From NCBI RefSeq assembly GCF_900104345.1, contig NZ_FNJN01000004.1, positions 802 to 64,801 on the forward strand: DNA of 64,000 nt, given 5' to 3'. A program made the position numbers and the translations under genes. The notes under the pieces were generated by a model. It worked only from the letters and a program-made list of their open reading frames with translations, was not told where the DNA came from and searched no databases. Positions 28,542 to 37,383 of the stretch are shown here, piece after piece (position 1 is the stretch's first letter; each line of letters starts with the position of its first letter). Source of the DNA: Microbacterium testaceum StLB037. Its GTDB lineage: Bacteria; Actinomycetota; Actinomycetes; Actinomycetales; Microbacteriaceae.

Positions 28542-29531
28542 ATGCAGTGGAACAAGAAGGTTCTCGCGTTCGCCACCCTCGGCGCCGCAGCCACCCTCGT
28601 CCTCGCCGGGTGCTCCGGCGGCTCCTCGTCCGGCGGCGCGTCGGGCGGGTCGGACGGCGGGTACAAGATCGCGTTCGTGCAGGGTGTCGCGGGAGATGAG
28701 TTCTACATCTCCATGCAGTGCGGCATCCAGGCCGAGGCCGAGAAGGAGGGGGCGACCGTCACCACCCAGGGCCCCGAGAAGTTCGACCCGACCCTCCAGA
28801 AGCCCATCGTCGACGCCGTCGTCGCATCCAAGCCCGACGCGCTGCTGATCGCCCCCACCGACGTCTCGGCCATGCAGGCGCCGATCGCGGCTGCTGAGGC
28901 CGCCGGCATCAAGGTGGTGCTGGTCGACACGACGCTGGAAGACCCGTCGGGTGCGGTCTCGCAGATCTCGTCCGACAACGAAGGCGGCGGGGCCGCGGCG
29001 TTCGAGGCGATCCAGAAGGCCAACCCCAACGGCGGCAAGGTCCTCGTCGTCTCCACCGACCCGGGTGTCTCCACCACCGACGCCCGCGCGAAGGGCTTCG
29101 AAGACGCCGTCGCCAAGGACAGCAAGTTCAGCTCCGTGGGCGTGCAGTACTCCCACAACGAGCCCTCCACCGCCGCCGAGATCGTCACCGCGGCCCTGCA
29201 GAAGGACCCCGACATCGTCGGCATCTTCGCCGCCAACCTGTTCGCCGCCGAAGGCTCCGCCACCGGCGTCCAGCAGGCCGGCAAGCAGGGCCAGGTCACC
29301 ATCGTCGGCTTCGACGCCGGTCCCGCGCAGGTCAAGGCCCTACAGGCGGGAACGGTTCAGGCGCTCGTCGCCCAGGAGCCCGCCACCATCGGCGAAGACG
29401 GCGTCAAGCAGGCCATCGCCGCGCTGAAGGGCGAGAGCACCGAAGCCAAGATCCAGACCGGCTTCACCATCCTCACCAAGGACAACATCACCACCGACGG
29501 CAAGGACGCGGTCTACAAGTCCTCCTGCTAA
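28542..29531 (+). CDS. sugar-binding lipoprotein of the ABC transporter (copy A)
   Basis: 329 residues. Lipoprotein signal peptide MQWNKKVLAFATLGAAATLV with lipobox LAGC (Cys24), then a Ser/Gly linker and a type I periplasmic-binding domain (KIAFVQGVAGDEFYISMQCG, ALLIAPTDVSAMQAPI, GIFAANLFAAEG, TIVGFDAGP). Mature sequence is almost identical to the protein at 47242-48231 (four differences noted), so both bind the same or closely related sugars. Anchored outside the membrane, it delivers sugar to the FrcC-like permease. A hairpin terminator follows. Confidence 0.94.
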   Translation: MQWNKKVLAFATLGAAATLVLAGCSGGSSSGGASGGSDGGYKIAFVQGVAGDEFYISMQCGIQAEAEKEGATVTTQGPEKFDPTLQKPIVDAVVASKPDALLIAPTDVSAMQAPIAAAEAAGIKVVLVDTTLEDPSGAVSQISSDNEGGGAAAFEAIQKANPNGGKVLVVSTDPGVSTTDARAKGFEDAVAKDSKFSSVGVQYSHNEPSTAAEIVTAALQKDPDIVGIFAANLFAAEGSATGVQQAGKQGQVTIVGFDAGPAQVKALQAGTVQALVAQEPATIGEDGVKQAIAALKGESTEAKIQTGFTILTKDNITTDGKDAVYKSSC

Positions 29532-29541
29532 CCCCCACCCC

Positions 29542-29581
29542 GGATGCCGGGACCCCCGCACACGCCAAGGTCCCGGCATCC
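29542..29581 (+). terminator. hairpin terminator formed by inverted GGATGCC words
   Basis: GGATGCCGGGACC (29542-29554) pairs perfectly with GGTCCCGGCATCC (29569-29581), loop 14 bases, 10 bases after the lipoprotein stop. The stem begins and ends with the GGATGCC/GGCATCC word abundant in this DNA. Confidence 0.8.
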
Positions 29582-29598
29582 ACCCCCGCCCCTTCCCG

Positions 29599-29664
29599 GT
29601 TTGGGGCGGATTCCTCACCTCGGGGCGCAGACTCACGCCCCAAACGACGAAACACGCCCCAAAC
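29599..29664. repeat. nested palindromic repeat, copy 1
   Basis: Outer arms GTTTGGGGCG / CGCCCCAAAC and inner arms GGGGCG / CGCCCC; shared core words GGATTCCTC and ACGACGAAACACGCCCCAAA. Confidence 0.85.
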
Positions 29665-29777
29665 CCCGGGATGCCGTGACGCCCACCGCCCCGGGACCCC
29701 GGGGCCGGGACCCCGGGCCGGGACCGGCGGCTGGGGCTCAGGCGCCAGGCCAGGCCTCGCTTCCACCTCCCGCACGG

Positions 29778-29844
29778 GTTTGGGGCGGATTCCTCGCCTT
29801 GGGGCGCGAGATTCTCGCCCCGAATGACGAAACACGCCCCAAAC
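29778..29844. repeat. nested palindromic repeat, copy 2
   Basis: Same layout as copy 1 with identical outer arms GTTTGGGGCG / CGCCCCAAAC; inner segment reads CTTGGGGCGCGAGATTCTCG then CCCC. Confidence 0.85.
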
Positions 29845-29905
29845 CCCGGGGCACACCCGCACCGGGAAACCAGCCGTCGCGCTTCTGGGCAGACACCCCC
29901 CTCCC

Positions 29906-29973
29906 GGTTGGGGCGGATTTCGCACCTCGGGGCGCGAAATACACGCCCCGAACGACGAAACACGCCCCAAACC
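29906..29973. repeat. nested palindromic repeat, copy 3
   Basis: Outer arms GGTTGGGGCG / CGCCCCAAACC (one base shorter T run on the left), inner arms GGGGCG / CGCCCC, and the same ACGACGAAACACGCCCCAAA end. Confidence 0.85.
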
Positions 29974-30078
29974 CGGACGCGCGCCGCGCCCCGGAACGAC
30001 AGACACGGCCCCACCCCGGGGATGCGCCCGCGTGGCGTGCACGTCACGGGGCCGTACCCGATCGAGAGAGACACCGCC

Positions 30079-30921
30079 GTGCCGCTGGCCGATATGCCCA
30101 CGCTCCTCGCCGCGCACCGCGCGGTCGGGGCCTTCAACTTCATCACCCTTGAGGTCGCCGAGGCGATCGTCGCCGGGGCCGAGGCCGCCGAGGCCGGCGT
30201 GATCCTCCAGCTCTCGCAGAACGCGATCGCGTTCCACGGCGGGGTCGCGCCCGCCGCCACCGCCGCCCTGCGCCTCGCCGAGGCGGCGCGGATCGACGTC
30301 GTCGTCCACCTCGACCACGCCACCGATGAGCCGCTGGTCGACGAGGCCCTGGCCGTCGGCATCCGCTCCGTCATGTTCGACGCCGCCCATCTGACGGATG
30401 CCGAGAACCTCGAGCGCACCGCGGCCGTCGCCGCCCGGGTGCACGCGGCCGGAGCGTGGATCGAAGCCGAGCTCGGCGAGATCGGCGGCAAGGGAGCCCA
30501 CGCCCCGGGCGTGCGCACCGACGTCGCCGAGGCTGTGCACTTCGTCGCGGACACCGGGGTCGACGCCCTGGCCGTGGCCGTCGGCAGTGAGCACGCGATG
30601 CGCGAGCGCAGCGCGACCCTCGACGAGGACCTCATCGCTCGGCTCGCCGCAGAACTCCCGGTCCCCCTCGTGCTGCACGGCTCGAGCGGCGTCGCCGACG
30701 TCGGGATCGACGGCGCCGTCCGCGCCGGCATGCGCAAGATCAACATCGGCACGCACCTGAACACCGTGCTGACCGCGGCCGTCCGTAGCGAGCTGGAACG
30801 GGATCCGGATGCCATCGACCCCCGCCGCTGGCTCGCCCCGGGCCGCGCGGCGGTCGCGAGCGAAGTGCACCGCCTGCTCGACGTCATCACCGGACGGGTC
30901 GTCGCGGAGGTCCGCGCGTGA
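30079..30921 (+). CDS. class II (zinc) ketose-bisphosphate aldolase family protein
   Basis: 280 residues of the Fba/GatY/KbaY family: VGAFNFITLEVAEAIVAGAE, HLDHATDE, EAELGEIGGKGAH, PLVLHGSSGV and KINIGTHLN. Several canonical positions differ (HLDHA for HLDHG, SVMFDAAHL for SVMIDGSHL, VGSEHAM for IGTAHG), so substrate preference may differ from fructose or tagatose bisphosphate. GTG at 30079 has GAGAGAG 8 bases upstream; earlier in-frame ATGs lie in the repeats. Coupled by overlap to the PfkB kinase, which could supply its bisphosphate. Confidence 0.85.
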   Translation: MPLADMPTLLAAHRAVGAFNFITLEVAEAIVAGAEAAEAGVILQLSQNAIAFHGGVAPAATAALRLAEAARIDVVVHLDHATDEPLVDEALAVGIRSVMFDAAHLTDAENLERTAAVAARVHAAGAWIEAELGEIGGKGAHAPGVRTDVAEAVHFVADTGVDALAVAVGSEHAMRERSATLDEDLIARLAAELPVPLVLHGSSGVADVGIDGAVRAGMRKINIGTHLNTVLTAAVRSELERDPDAIDPRRWLAPGRAAVASEVHRLLDVITGRVVAEVRA

Positions 30922-31949
30922 CCCGCATCGTCACCCTCACCGCCGCCGGGGCGATCGACGCGACCTACCGCGTCGACGCCGTGCGCCCGGGAGCCTTTGC
31001 CCGCGCCGAGAGCTACACGCGCGAGGTCAGCGGCAAGGGCGTCAACGTCTCCGCGGCCCTCGCCGCCGGCGGGGCCGACACCGCCGCAGTCGTGGTGCTG
31101 GGCGCCGACGACGTGCGGTTCGCCCGCTGCGGGTTGACCGCGCCGCTGCTGCGCATCGTCGAGGTGCCCGGGGCGACGCGGGTCAACACGTCGATCATCG
31201 ACGCGGCCGGGTCGACGACGAAGGTCAACGCCCCTACTCCGCCGCTGTCTGCCGACGCGTGGGATGCCACGGTCTCGGCGCTGCGCGAGGAGCTGTCGAC
31301 CCGCGGCGACACGTGGCTCGTCATCTCGGGGAGCCTGCCCGAACTCGCCGGGGCGGGTGCGCTCGTCGACCTCGGGCCCGTGCGGACGCTCGCCCGCGAG
31401 CTCGGTGCCCGGATCGCCGTCGACACGAGCGGTGCAGCCCTCGACGCGCTTCTGGCCGATCCGGCCGGCATCGACCTGCTCACCCCCAACGTCGACGAGC
31501 TCGCCGCGGCCGTCGGTCGTTCGCTGGAGACCCTCGGCGATGTCGTCGTCGCGGCGCGCGAGATCGTCGCCCGCGGGGTGACGACGGTGCTCGCGAGCAT
31601 GGGCGCCGACGGGCTGCTCGCCGTGAGCGCGGATCGCGCGGTGTTCGCGCGCGCCGACGCCCCCTTTGTCGCCAACACCGCCGGCGCCGGCGATGCGGCT
31701 CTCGCGGGCTTCCTGCTGGGTCTCACCCGGGCGCCGGGCGCATCCGTCGCGGGAGCCGACCCGCTCACGGTCGCCGCCGCGAGCGCCGCGGAATGGGGAG
31801 CGCACGCCGTCGCGCACGCCTCGACCGTCGTGTCGAGGCCACCGCTCGGCATTCGGACCCGCGTCGACACCGCGCCGGACCTCGCGCGGGTGCTCACCCC
31901 GGAGGGCGAGGCTCCCCCGATAACCCCCCTTGTGGAGGAGACCGCATGA
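30918..31949 (+). CDS. PfkB family sugar kinase (1-phosphofructokinase/tagatose-6-phosphate kinase type)
   Basis: 343 residues. PfkB signatures: VSGKGVNVSAALAAGGADTA near 36-55 and NTAGAGDAALAGFLLGLTRA near 250-269 with the catalytic aspartate in GAGD. The opening VTLTAAGAIDATYRVD matches the phosphohexokinase subgroup that makes sugar bisphosphates. Flanked by overlaps with the class II aldolase and the dehydrogenase, it probably phosphorylates a ketose phosphate ahead of aldol cleavage. Confidence 0.88.
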   Translation: MTRIVTLTAAGAIDATYRVDAVRPGAFARAESYTREVSGKGVNVSAALAAGGADTAAVVVLGADDVRFARCGLTAPLLRIVEVPGATRVNTSIIDAAGSTTKVNAPTPPLSADAWDATVSALREELSTRGDTWLVISGSLPELAGAGALVDLGPVRTLARELGARIAVDTSGAALDALLADPAGIDLLTPNVDELAAAVGRSLETLGDVVVAAREIVARGVTTVLASMGADGLLAVSADRAVFARADAPFVANTAGAGDAALAGFLLGLTRAPGASVAGADPLTVAAASAAEWGAHAVAHASTVVSRPPLGIRTRVDTAPDLARVLTPEGEAPPITPLVEETA

Positions 31950-34750
31950 GCACCGTCGCCCCCGAGATCACGGCGGCCGTCGGCGACGTCTCGCGCCTGC
32001 GCACCCGCGCGATCGATCGCGTCGCGTACGCCAACGACGCCTCGCACTACCTCCTGACCCCGGAGGCCGTGGTCGTCGCCGCCGATGCGATCGAGGTCGG
32101 AGCGATCCTGCGCGGAGCCACGGCATCCCGAACCCCGGTGACGTTCCGCTCGGGCGGCACGAGCCTGTCGGGGCAGTCGTCGGGCGCCGGGCTGCTCGTC
32201 GACGTGCGGCAGGGATTCGGACGCATCGACGTGCTCGACGGCGGCCGGCGCGTGCGCTCGCAGCCCGGTGCGACGGTGCGGCAGGTCAACGCCCGGCTGC
32301 TCCGGCACGGGCACCGGCTCGGACCCGACCCCGCGAGCGAGGCCGCCTGCACGATCGGCGGCGTCGTCGCGAACAACTCCAGCGGCATGGCGTGCGGGAC
32401 GGTGGAGAACTCGTACCGGACGCTCGAGGGGCTCGTGCTCGTCCTGGCATCCGGGACCGTCGTCGACACGGCGGCTCCCGACGCCGACGCGCTGCTTCGT
32501 GATCGCGAGCCGGCGCTCGTCGAGGGGCTGATGCGGTTGCGCGACCGCGTGGTGGGCGACGCCGCGAGCGTCGCGCTCATCGAGCGGCAGTTCGCGATGA
32601 AGAACACCATGGGCTACGCCCTCAACGCGTTCCTCGACTTCGACACCCCGGCGGCGCTGCTCGCTCACCTCGTCGTCGGGTCGGAGGGAACTCTCGCCTT
32701 CGTCGCCGAGGCGACCTTCCGCACCGTGCCGATCCGTCCCGCGATCGCGACGACGCTCGCGGTGTTCCCGACGCTCGACGCCGCCACCCGGTCGCTGCCG
32801 GCGCTGGTGGCGACGGGCGCGGCGACGCTGGAGCTGATGGATGCCACCTCGCTCCGCGTCGGACAGCGCCTGGAGGGCACTCCCGCCGCGATCCATGGCT
32901 TCGAGGCGACGACCCAGGCGGCTCTTCTCGTGGAGTATCACGCGGACGACCCCGAGGCCCTGCGCGCGCTCGCCGAGGCCGGCTCGCGCGTGCTGGGGGA
33001 GCAGGACCTGCGCGACCCCGCGCTGTTCTCGAGCGACGCCGCCGACCGCGCGGCCGCGTGGAAATTCCGCAAGGGCCTCTACGCCTCGGTGGCCGGCGCC
33101 CGACCGAGCGGCACCACGGCCCTGCTCGAGGACGTCGTCGTGCCCGTCGACCGCCTCGCCAACACCTGCGGGGGGCTCCAGGAGCTGTTCGCGCGCTACG
33201 GCTACGCCGACAGCGTGATCTTCGGTCACGCCAAGGACGGCAACATCCACTTCATGCTCACCGATCGGTTCGAGGGCGCGAAGGCCCTCGGGCGCTTCGA
33301 GGGCTTCACCGACGCGATGGTCGACCTCGTGCTCGACGCGGGCGGCAACCTCAAGGCCGAGCACGGCACGGGTCGCGCGATGGCGCCTTACGTGTGCCGC
33401 CAGTACGGCGACGAGCTGTACGACGTGATGGTTCGGCTCAAGCGCCTGCTCGACCCCAGCGGCATCCTGAACCCGGGTGTCATCATCGACGACGACCCGA
33501 CCGCGCACATGCGGAACCTCAAGACGCCCGTGTCGATCGAGTCCGAGGCCGACCGGTGCGTGGAATGCGGATACTGCGAGCCGGTGTGCCCGAGTCGCTC
33601 GCTCACGCTCACCCCGCGCCAGCGCATCGTCGTGCGGCGCGCCTCGACCGCCGCCCGCGAGCGCGGCGACGGGGCGCTCGTCGCGGAGCTCGAGAAGGAC
33701 TACGACTACGACGGCGTGCAGACCTGCGCGGTCGACGGCATGTGCCAGACGGCGTGCCCCGTGCTCATCAACACGGGCTCGCTCATGAAGCGCTTCCGCC
33801 GTGAGGACGCGAACCCCGCGCTCGCCGCCGGCTGGTCGGCCGCGGCGACGGGGTGGGGCGCGGTGACGCGCGCCGGATCCGCGGCCCTCTCGGTCGCGTC
33901 GGTACTGCCGACGCCGGCGGTGCGGGCGGTGACGGATGCCGCGCGCGCGGTGCTCGGGACCGACACGGTGCCCCGCTACGCGGCCGAGCTGCCGGGCGGC
34001 GGAGCGTCGCGCAAGGCCCTGGGCCGGGTCGTCGGGGCCGCGGGCGTCGAGCCGAGCGCGGTGTTCCTGCCCGCGTGCGTGGGCAGCATGTTCGGACCGG
34101 CTTCCTCCGACGGCATCGGCGCGACCGGAGCGTTCGTGCGGCTGCTCGAGCGAGCGGGGGTCTCGGCGATCGTCCCCGAGGGGATCGATGCTCTCTGCTG
34201 CGGCACGCCCTGGTCGTCGAAGGGGTACGCGAAGGGGCACGCGACGATGTCGGCTCGCGTCCGCGCGGCGGTGTCCGCGGCGTCGCGCGGGGGAGAGCTC
34301 CCGGTCGTCTGCGATGCGTCCAGCTGCACCGAGGGCTTCTCGGCGACCTTGCGCGACGAGGGAGTGAGAGTGGTGGATGCCGTGGCCTTCGTGGCATCCG
34401 CTCTGCTTCCGCTCCTCTCGCCCACACCGGTGGCCGAGCTGCTGGCCCTGCACCCCACGTGCTCGTCGACGCAGTTGGGCATCGACCCGGCGCTGCGGGC
34501 GGTGGGCGAGGCCGTCGCCGCGGAGGTGCGCGTGCCCGACGCGTGGGGCTGCTGCGCCTACGCGGGGGACCGGGGCATGCTGCACCCCGAACTCACCGAG
34601 GCCGCGACCGCTCCCGAAGCGGCCGAGGTCGCCGGGCTCGGCGCCGACGCCTTCGCGTCGTGCAACCGCACGTGCGAGCTGGGCATGACGAAGGCGACGG
34701 GAGAGACCTACGTGCACGTGCTGGAGCTGCTGGAGCGCGCGACGCGGTAG
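31946..34750 (+). CDS. FAD/Fe-S D-lactate or glycolate dehydrogenase-type protein (GlcD-GlcF fusion)
   Basis: 934 residues. N-terminal PCMH-type FAD domain (TFRSGGTSLSGQSSGAGLLV near 67-86, ANNSSGMACG), FAD-oxidase C domain (VIFGHAKDGNIHFML, LKAEHGTGRAMAPYV), then two 4Fe-4S motifs CVECGYCEPVCP (about 538-549) and CAVDGMCQTACP (about 593-604) and two CCG-type cysteine regions (LPACVGSMFG...CCGTPWSSKG; HPTCSST...WGCCAYAGDRG). Such enzymes oxidise D-lactate, glycolate or similar hydroxyacids to the quinone pool. ATGA overlap with the PfkB gene places it in locus A, perhaps for a hydroxyacid product. Confidence 0.9.
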   Translation: MSTVAPEITAAVGDVSRLRTRAIDRVAYANDASHYLLTPEAVVVAADAIEVGAILRGATASRTPVTFRSGGTSLSGQSSGAGLLVDVRQGFGRIDVLDGGRRVRSQPGATVRQVNARLLRHGHRLGPDPASEAACTIGGVVANNSSGMACGTVENSYRTLEGLVLVLASGTVVDTAAPDADALLRDREPALVEGLMRLRDRVVGDAASVALIERQFAMKNTMGYALNAFLDFDTPAALLAHLVVGSEGTLAFVAEATFRTVPIRPAIATTLAVFPTLDAATRSLPALVATGAATLELMDATSLRVGQRLEGTPAAIHGFEATTQAALLVEYHADDPEALRALAEAGSRVLGEQDLRDPALFSSDAADRAAAWKFRKGLYASVAGARPSGTTALLEDVVVPVDRLANTCGGLQELFARYGYADSVIFGHAKDGNIHFMLTDRFEGAKALGRFEGFTDAMVDLVLDAGGNLKAEHGTGRAMAPYVCRQYGDELYDVMVRLKRLLDPSGILNPGVIIDDDPTAHMRNLKTPVSIESEADRCVECGYCEPVCPSRSLTLTPRQRIVVRRASTAARERGDGALVAELEKDYDYDGVQTCAVDGMCQTACPVLINTGSLMKRFRREDANPALAAGWSAAATGWGAVTRAGSAALSVASVLPTPAVRAVTDAARAVLGTDTVPRYAAELPGGGASRKALGRVVGAAGVEPSAVFLPACVGSMFGPASSDGIGATGAFVRLLERAGVSAIVPEGIDALCCGTPWSSKGYAKGHATMSARVRAAVSAASRGGELPVVCDASSCTEGFSATLRDEGVRVVDAVAFVASALLPLLSPTPVAELLALHPTCSSTQLGIDPALRAVGEAVAAEVRVPDAWGCCAYAGDRGMLHPELTEAATAPEAAEVAGLGADAFASCNRTCELGMTKATGETYVHVLELLERATR

Positions 34751-34771
34751 CGGTGCAGCGGGTGAGAAGAA

Positions 34772-34806
34772 TGGTCACCCCCTCTCCGTGTGAGAGGGGG
34801 TGACCA
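34772..34806. terminator. bidirectional hairpin between dehydrogenase and katG
   Basis: A perfect 15-bp stem (TGGTCACCCCCTCTC at 34772-34786 with GAGAGGGGGTGACCA at 34792-34806) and 5-base loop sit between convergent stops at 34750 and 34828. Confidence 0.85.
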
Positions 34807-34827
34807 CCTGAAGGGGTGTTGCGCCGG

Positions 34828-37140
34828 TCAGGCGGCCATCACGCCGTAGCGCTTGTGGCCCTTCACGTCGTAGCGGTCCAGCATCATGACCTTCGACCAC
34901 ACCTGGGCGAAGTCGCGGACGAACCTCTCCTGTCCGTCGGTGCCGGCGTAGGCATCGGCGATCGAGCGGAGCTGCGCGTTCGAGCCGAACACGAGGTCGT
35001 TCCTCGATGCCCGCCAGCGCGCCTCGCCGGTCGCCTGGACGCGGCCGGTGAAGGTCGACGCGGTGTCGTCGTCTTTCGTCCAGACCAGATCGGTGTCGGT
35101 CAGGTTGACGAAGAAGTCCGTCGTCAGGACGCCGACGCGTTCCGTGAAGACACCTGTATCGGACCCGTCCCAGTTCGCGCCGAGGACGCGCAGGCCCGCG
35201 GTGAGGACGGTCCACTCGGGCGCGGTGAGCGTGAAGAGGTTCGCCTTGTCGAGGAACGCCGCCTCGGGGGCGACTCCGGGCGCGAACTGGTCGAATCGCT
35301 CCGACACGTAGTTGCGGAAGCCATCCGCGACGGGCCGGAGCCACTCGAACATCTCGATGTCGGTGAGCTCCTGCGTCGTGTCGACGCGACCCGGGGTGAA
35401 CGGGACGTCGACGTCGGAGCCCGCCGCCCGCGCCGCCCGCTCCACGGCGGCCGTGCCGGCGAGCACGATCAGGTCGGCGAGCGACACCTGCCGCCCGCCC
35501 GACGACGCGGCGAACTCCGCTTGCACGGAGCGCAGCGCGTCGACCACCGGGATGGTGCGGCGGTTGATCGCCCAGTCCTTCTGGGGCGACAACGCGAGAC
35601 GGCCACCGTTCGCGCCGCCGCGCTTGTCGCTGTCGCGATAGGTGGACGCGGCGGAGTAAGCCGTGTAGACGAGGTCGGACACGGACAGCCCCGTCGCGAT
35701 GACGGCCTCTTTGAGGGTGGCCACATCCGCCTCGTCGAGGGCGGTTCCCTCCGCATCGGGCAGGGGGTCCTGCCAGAGCAGGTCGTCGGCGATGGTGACC
35801 TCGGGTCCGAGGTAGCGGTGCTTCGGACCCATGTCGCGATGCGTGAGCTTGTACCAGGCCTTCGAGAACGCCAGCGTGAAGAGGTCGAAGTCGGCCAGGA
35901 AGCGCTCGCACACGGCCCGGTACTCCGGGTCGACCTTCAGGGCGATGTCCGAGGTCATCATCATCAGCGGGTTCATCTGCCCGGGCACGTGCGCGTCGGG
36001 GGTCTTCGGCGCGTCCGGGTCGGTGGGAGTCCACTGCAGGGCGCCGGCCGGGCTCTTCGTCTGCTCCCAGTCGAACGCGAACAGGTTCTCGAGATACGTG
36101 TTGTCCCACTGGATCGGGTTCGGGGTCCAGCTGCCCTCGATACCGTTGGTCGAGGTGTTCTCGGCGTTGCCGCTGCCGACGGGGTTGTGCCATCCGAGCC
36201 CCATCGACTCGATCGGTGCCAACTCGGGCGAGGGGCCGATCTTCGAGGCGGGTACCTGGCCGTGGCTCTTGCCGAAGGCGTGGCCACCGGCGATCAGGGC
36301 GACGGTCTCCTCATCGTTCATCGCCATGCGGGTGAAGGTGATGCGGATGTCGCGCGCCGAGCCCATCGGGTCGCCGTTGGCGTACGGTCCCTCGGGATTG
36401 ACGTAGATCAGGGCCTGGTGTGATGCAGCCAGGGGGCTCTGCAGGTCGTAGTCCGCGTCGCCGTTCTCGCCGTGCCAGCGTTCGTCACGACTGACCATCT
36501 CGTCGGGGCTCTGGACGTTGTGCGGGTTCCAAACCTCGGGGCCCCACCAGGTGCCGTCGTCGGGCTCCCACGCGTCGAGTCGTCCCCCGGCGAAGCCGTA
36601 CGTCGGCAGTCCCATCAGCTCCAGCGAGCAGTTGCCGGTCAGCACCATCAGGTCGGCCCACGACAGCGCGTTGCCGTACTTGTGCTTGATCGGCTGCAGC
36701 AGGCGTCGGGACTTGTCGGTGTTGCCGTTGTCCCACCAGCTGCCGATCGGCGCGAATCGCTGCATCGCGGTTCCCGCTCCGCCGCGTCCGTCGGCGATGC
36801 GGTACGTGCCGGCGGCGTGCCACGCCATGCGGATCATCTGCGGGCCGTAGTTGCCGTAATCCGCCGGCCACCAGTCGACCGAGGTGGTGAGCAGTTCTTT
36901 GATGTCGGCCTTGAGCGCGTCGAGATCGATCGTCGCGAACGCCGCCGCGTAGTCGAAGTCGGCACCGAGCGGGTCGGCGGCGACGCCGTTGCGATGCAGC
37001 AGCTCGACCTTCAACCGCTGTGGGTACCACCCGTCGAGGCTCGGCGCCTGGCCGAAGGTGCCGCCGAGGTGGTCGCCGCCGGCCGGGAGATCACCGGCCA
37101 TGTGGTAGCTGCAGGTATCGGTCTTGTCATCCGAGCTCAT
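34828..37140 (-). CDS. katG: catalase-peroxidase
   Basis: 770 residues, full-length bifunctional haem enzyme. Distal-side [11 protein letters not shown] gives Arg104, Trp107, His108; the Met-Tyr-Trp adduct would be W107, Y246 (ALIYVNPEG) and M272 ([10 protein letters not shown]); proximal His287 is in [11 protein letters not shown]. The C-terminal haemless duplicate domain is complete. Start at 37140 ([10 protein letters not shown]) is favoured over an in-frame ATG at 37215. No furA-like gene is adjacent, unlike many actinobacterial katG loci; the 243 bases upstream hold no gene. Confidence 0.95.
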   Translation of the reverse strand: MSSDDKTDTCSYHMAGDLPAGGDHLGGTFGQAPSLDGWYPQRLKVELLHRNGVAADPLGADFDYAAAFATIDLDALKADIKELLTTSVDWWPADYGNYGPQMIRMAWHAAGTYRIADGRGGAGTAMQRFAPIGSWWDNGNTDKSRRLLQPIKHKYGNALSWADLMVLTGNCSLELMGLPTYGFAGGRLDAWEPDDGTWWGPEVWNPHNVQSPDEMVSRDERWHGENGDADYDLQSPLAASHQALIYVNPEGPYANGDPMGSARDIRITFTRMAMNDEETVALIAGGHAFGKSHGQVPASKIGPSPELAPIESMGLGWHNPVGSGNAENTSTNGIEGSWTPNPIQWDNTYLENLFAFDWEQTKSPAGALQWTPTDPDAPKTPDAHVPGQMNPLMMMTSDIALKVDPEYRAVCERFLADFDLFTLAFSKAWYKLTHRDMGPKHRYLGPEVTIADDLLWQDPLPDAEGTALDEADVATLKEAVIATGLSVSDLVYTAYSAASTYRDSDKRGGANGGRLALSPQKDWAINRRTIPVVDALRSVQAEFAASSGGRQVSLADLIVLAGTAAVERAARAAGSDVDVPFTPGRVDTTQELTDIEMFEWLRPVADGFRNYVSERFDQFAPGVAPEAAFLDKANLFTLTAPEWTVLTAGLRVLGANWDGSDTGVFTERVGVLTTDFFVNLTDTDLVWTKDDDTASTFTGRVQATGEARWRASRNDLVFGSNAQLRSIADAYAGTDGQERFVRDFAQVWSKVMMLDRYDVKGHKRYGVMAA

Positions 37141-37383
37141 GGGTGCTCTTTTCGTTCTCGAGGGGGAGAGCACCTTCGTCGAGTTCGGGTGCGACACGAG
37201 GCGGCGGCCGCTCACTCTGTCCGATCAAGAGCCTGAAGATGCGCGATTGAGCCCAGAGTAAGCAGCGACCGGTTGGCGCGCCACGGGCGGGAGTGAACAC
37301 CCAGCCGATGCGTCGATGGTCCTAAACTGTGCGGCTGGCGTCCCTTCGAGCCCGGATCGGGCCTCGTCGTGGCGGTCGCGTGA
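37141..37383. other. intergenic region upstream of katG
   Basis: 243 bases holding the katG 5' region and the 3' end of the kinase-HAD gene; no gene, strong hairpin or clear operator was recognised. Confidence 0.5.

Larger units (their letters stand above)
29532..30078. other. 547-base intergenic region: terminator plus three palindromic repeats
   Basis: No credible gene. It holds the terminator at 29542-29581, three related 66-68 bp nested palindromes (29599, 29778, 29906) and G/C tracts between them. Open frames crossing it have low-complexity Pro/Arg translations produced by the repeats. Confidence 0.8.

Noticed and set aside
29544..30152. Pro/Arg-rich ORF in the intergenic repeat region
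   Set aside because: Generated by the GGGGCG/CGCCCC repeats and starts inside the terminator stem.
29340..31817. 825-residue minus-strand open frame across the repeats, aldolase and PfkB genes
   Set aside because: It is the antisense of recognised genes plus palindromic repeats; translation is Arg/Ser/Gly-rich with no domain.
30809..31945. Upstream extension of the FAD/Fe-S dehydrogenase frame to a 1313-residue protein
   Set aside because: The extension overlaps aldolase and PfkB genes with Arg-rich nonsense; ATG 31946 has an ATGA overlap and GGAGGAG upstream.
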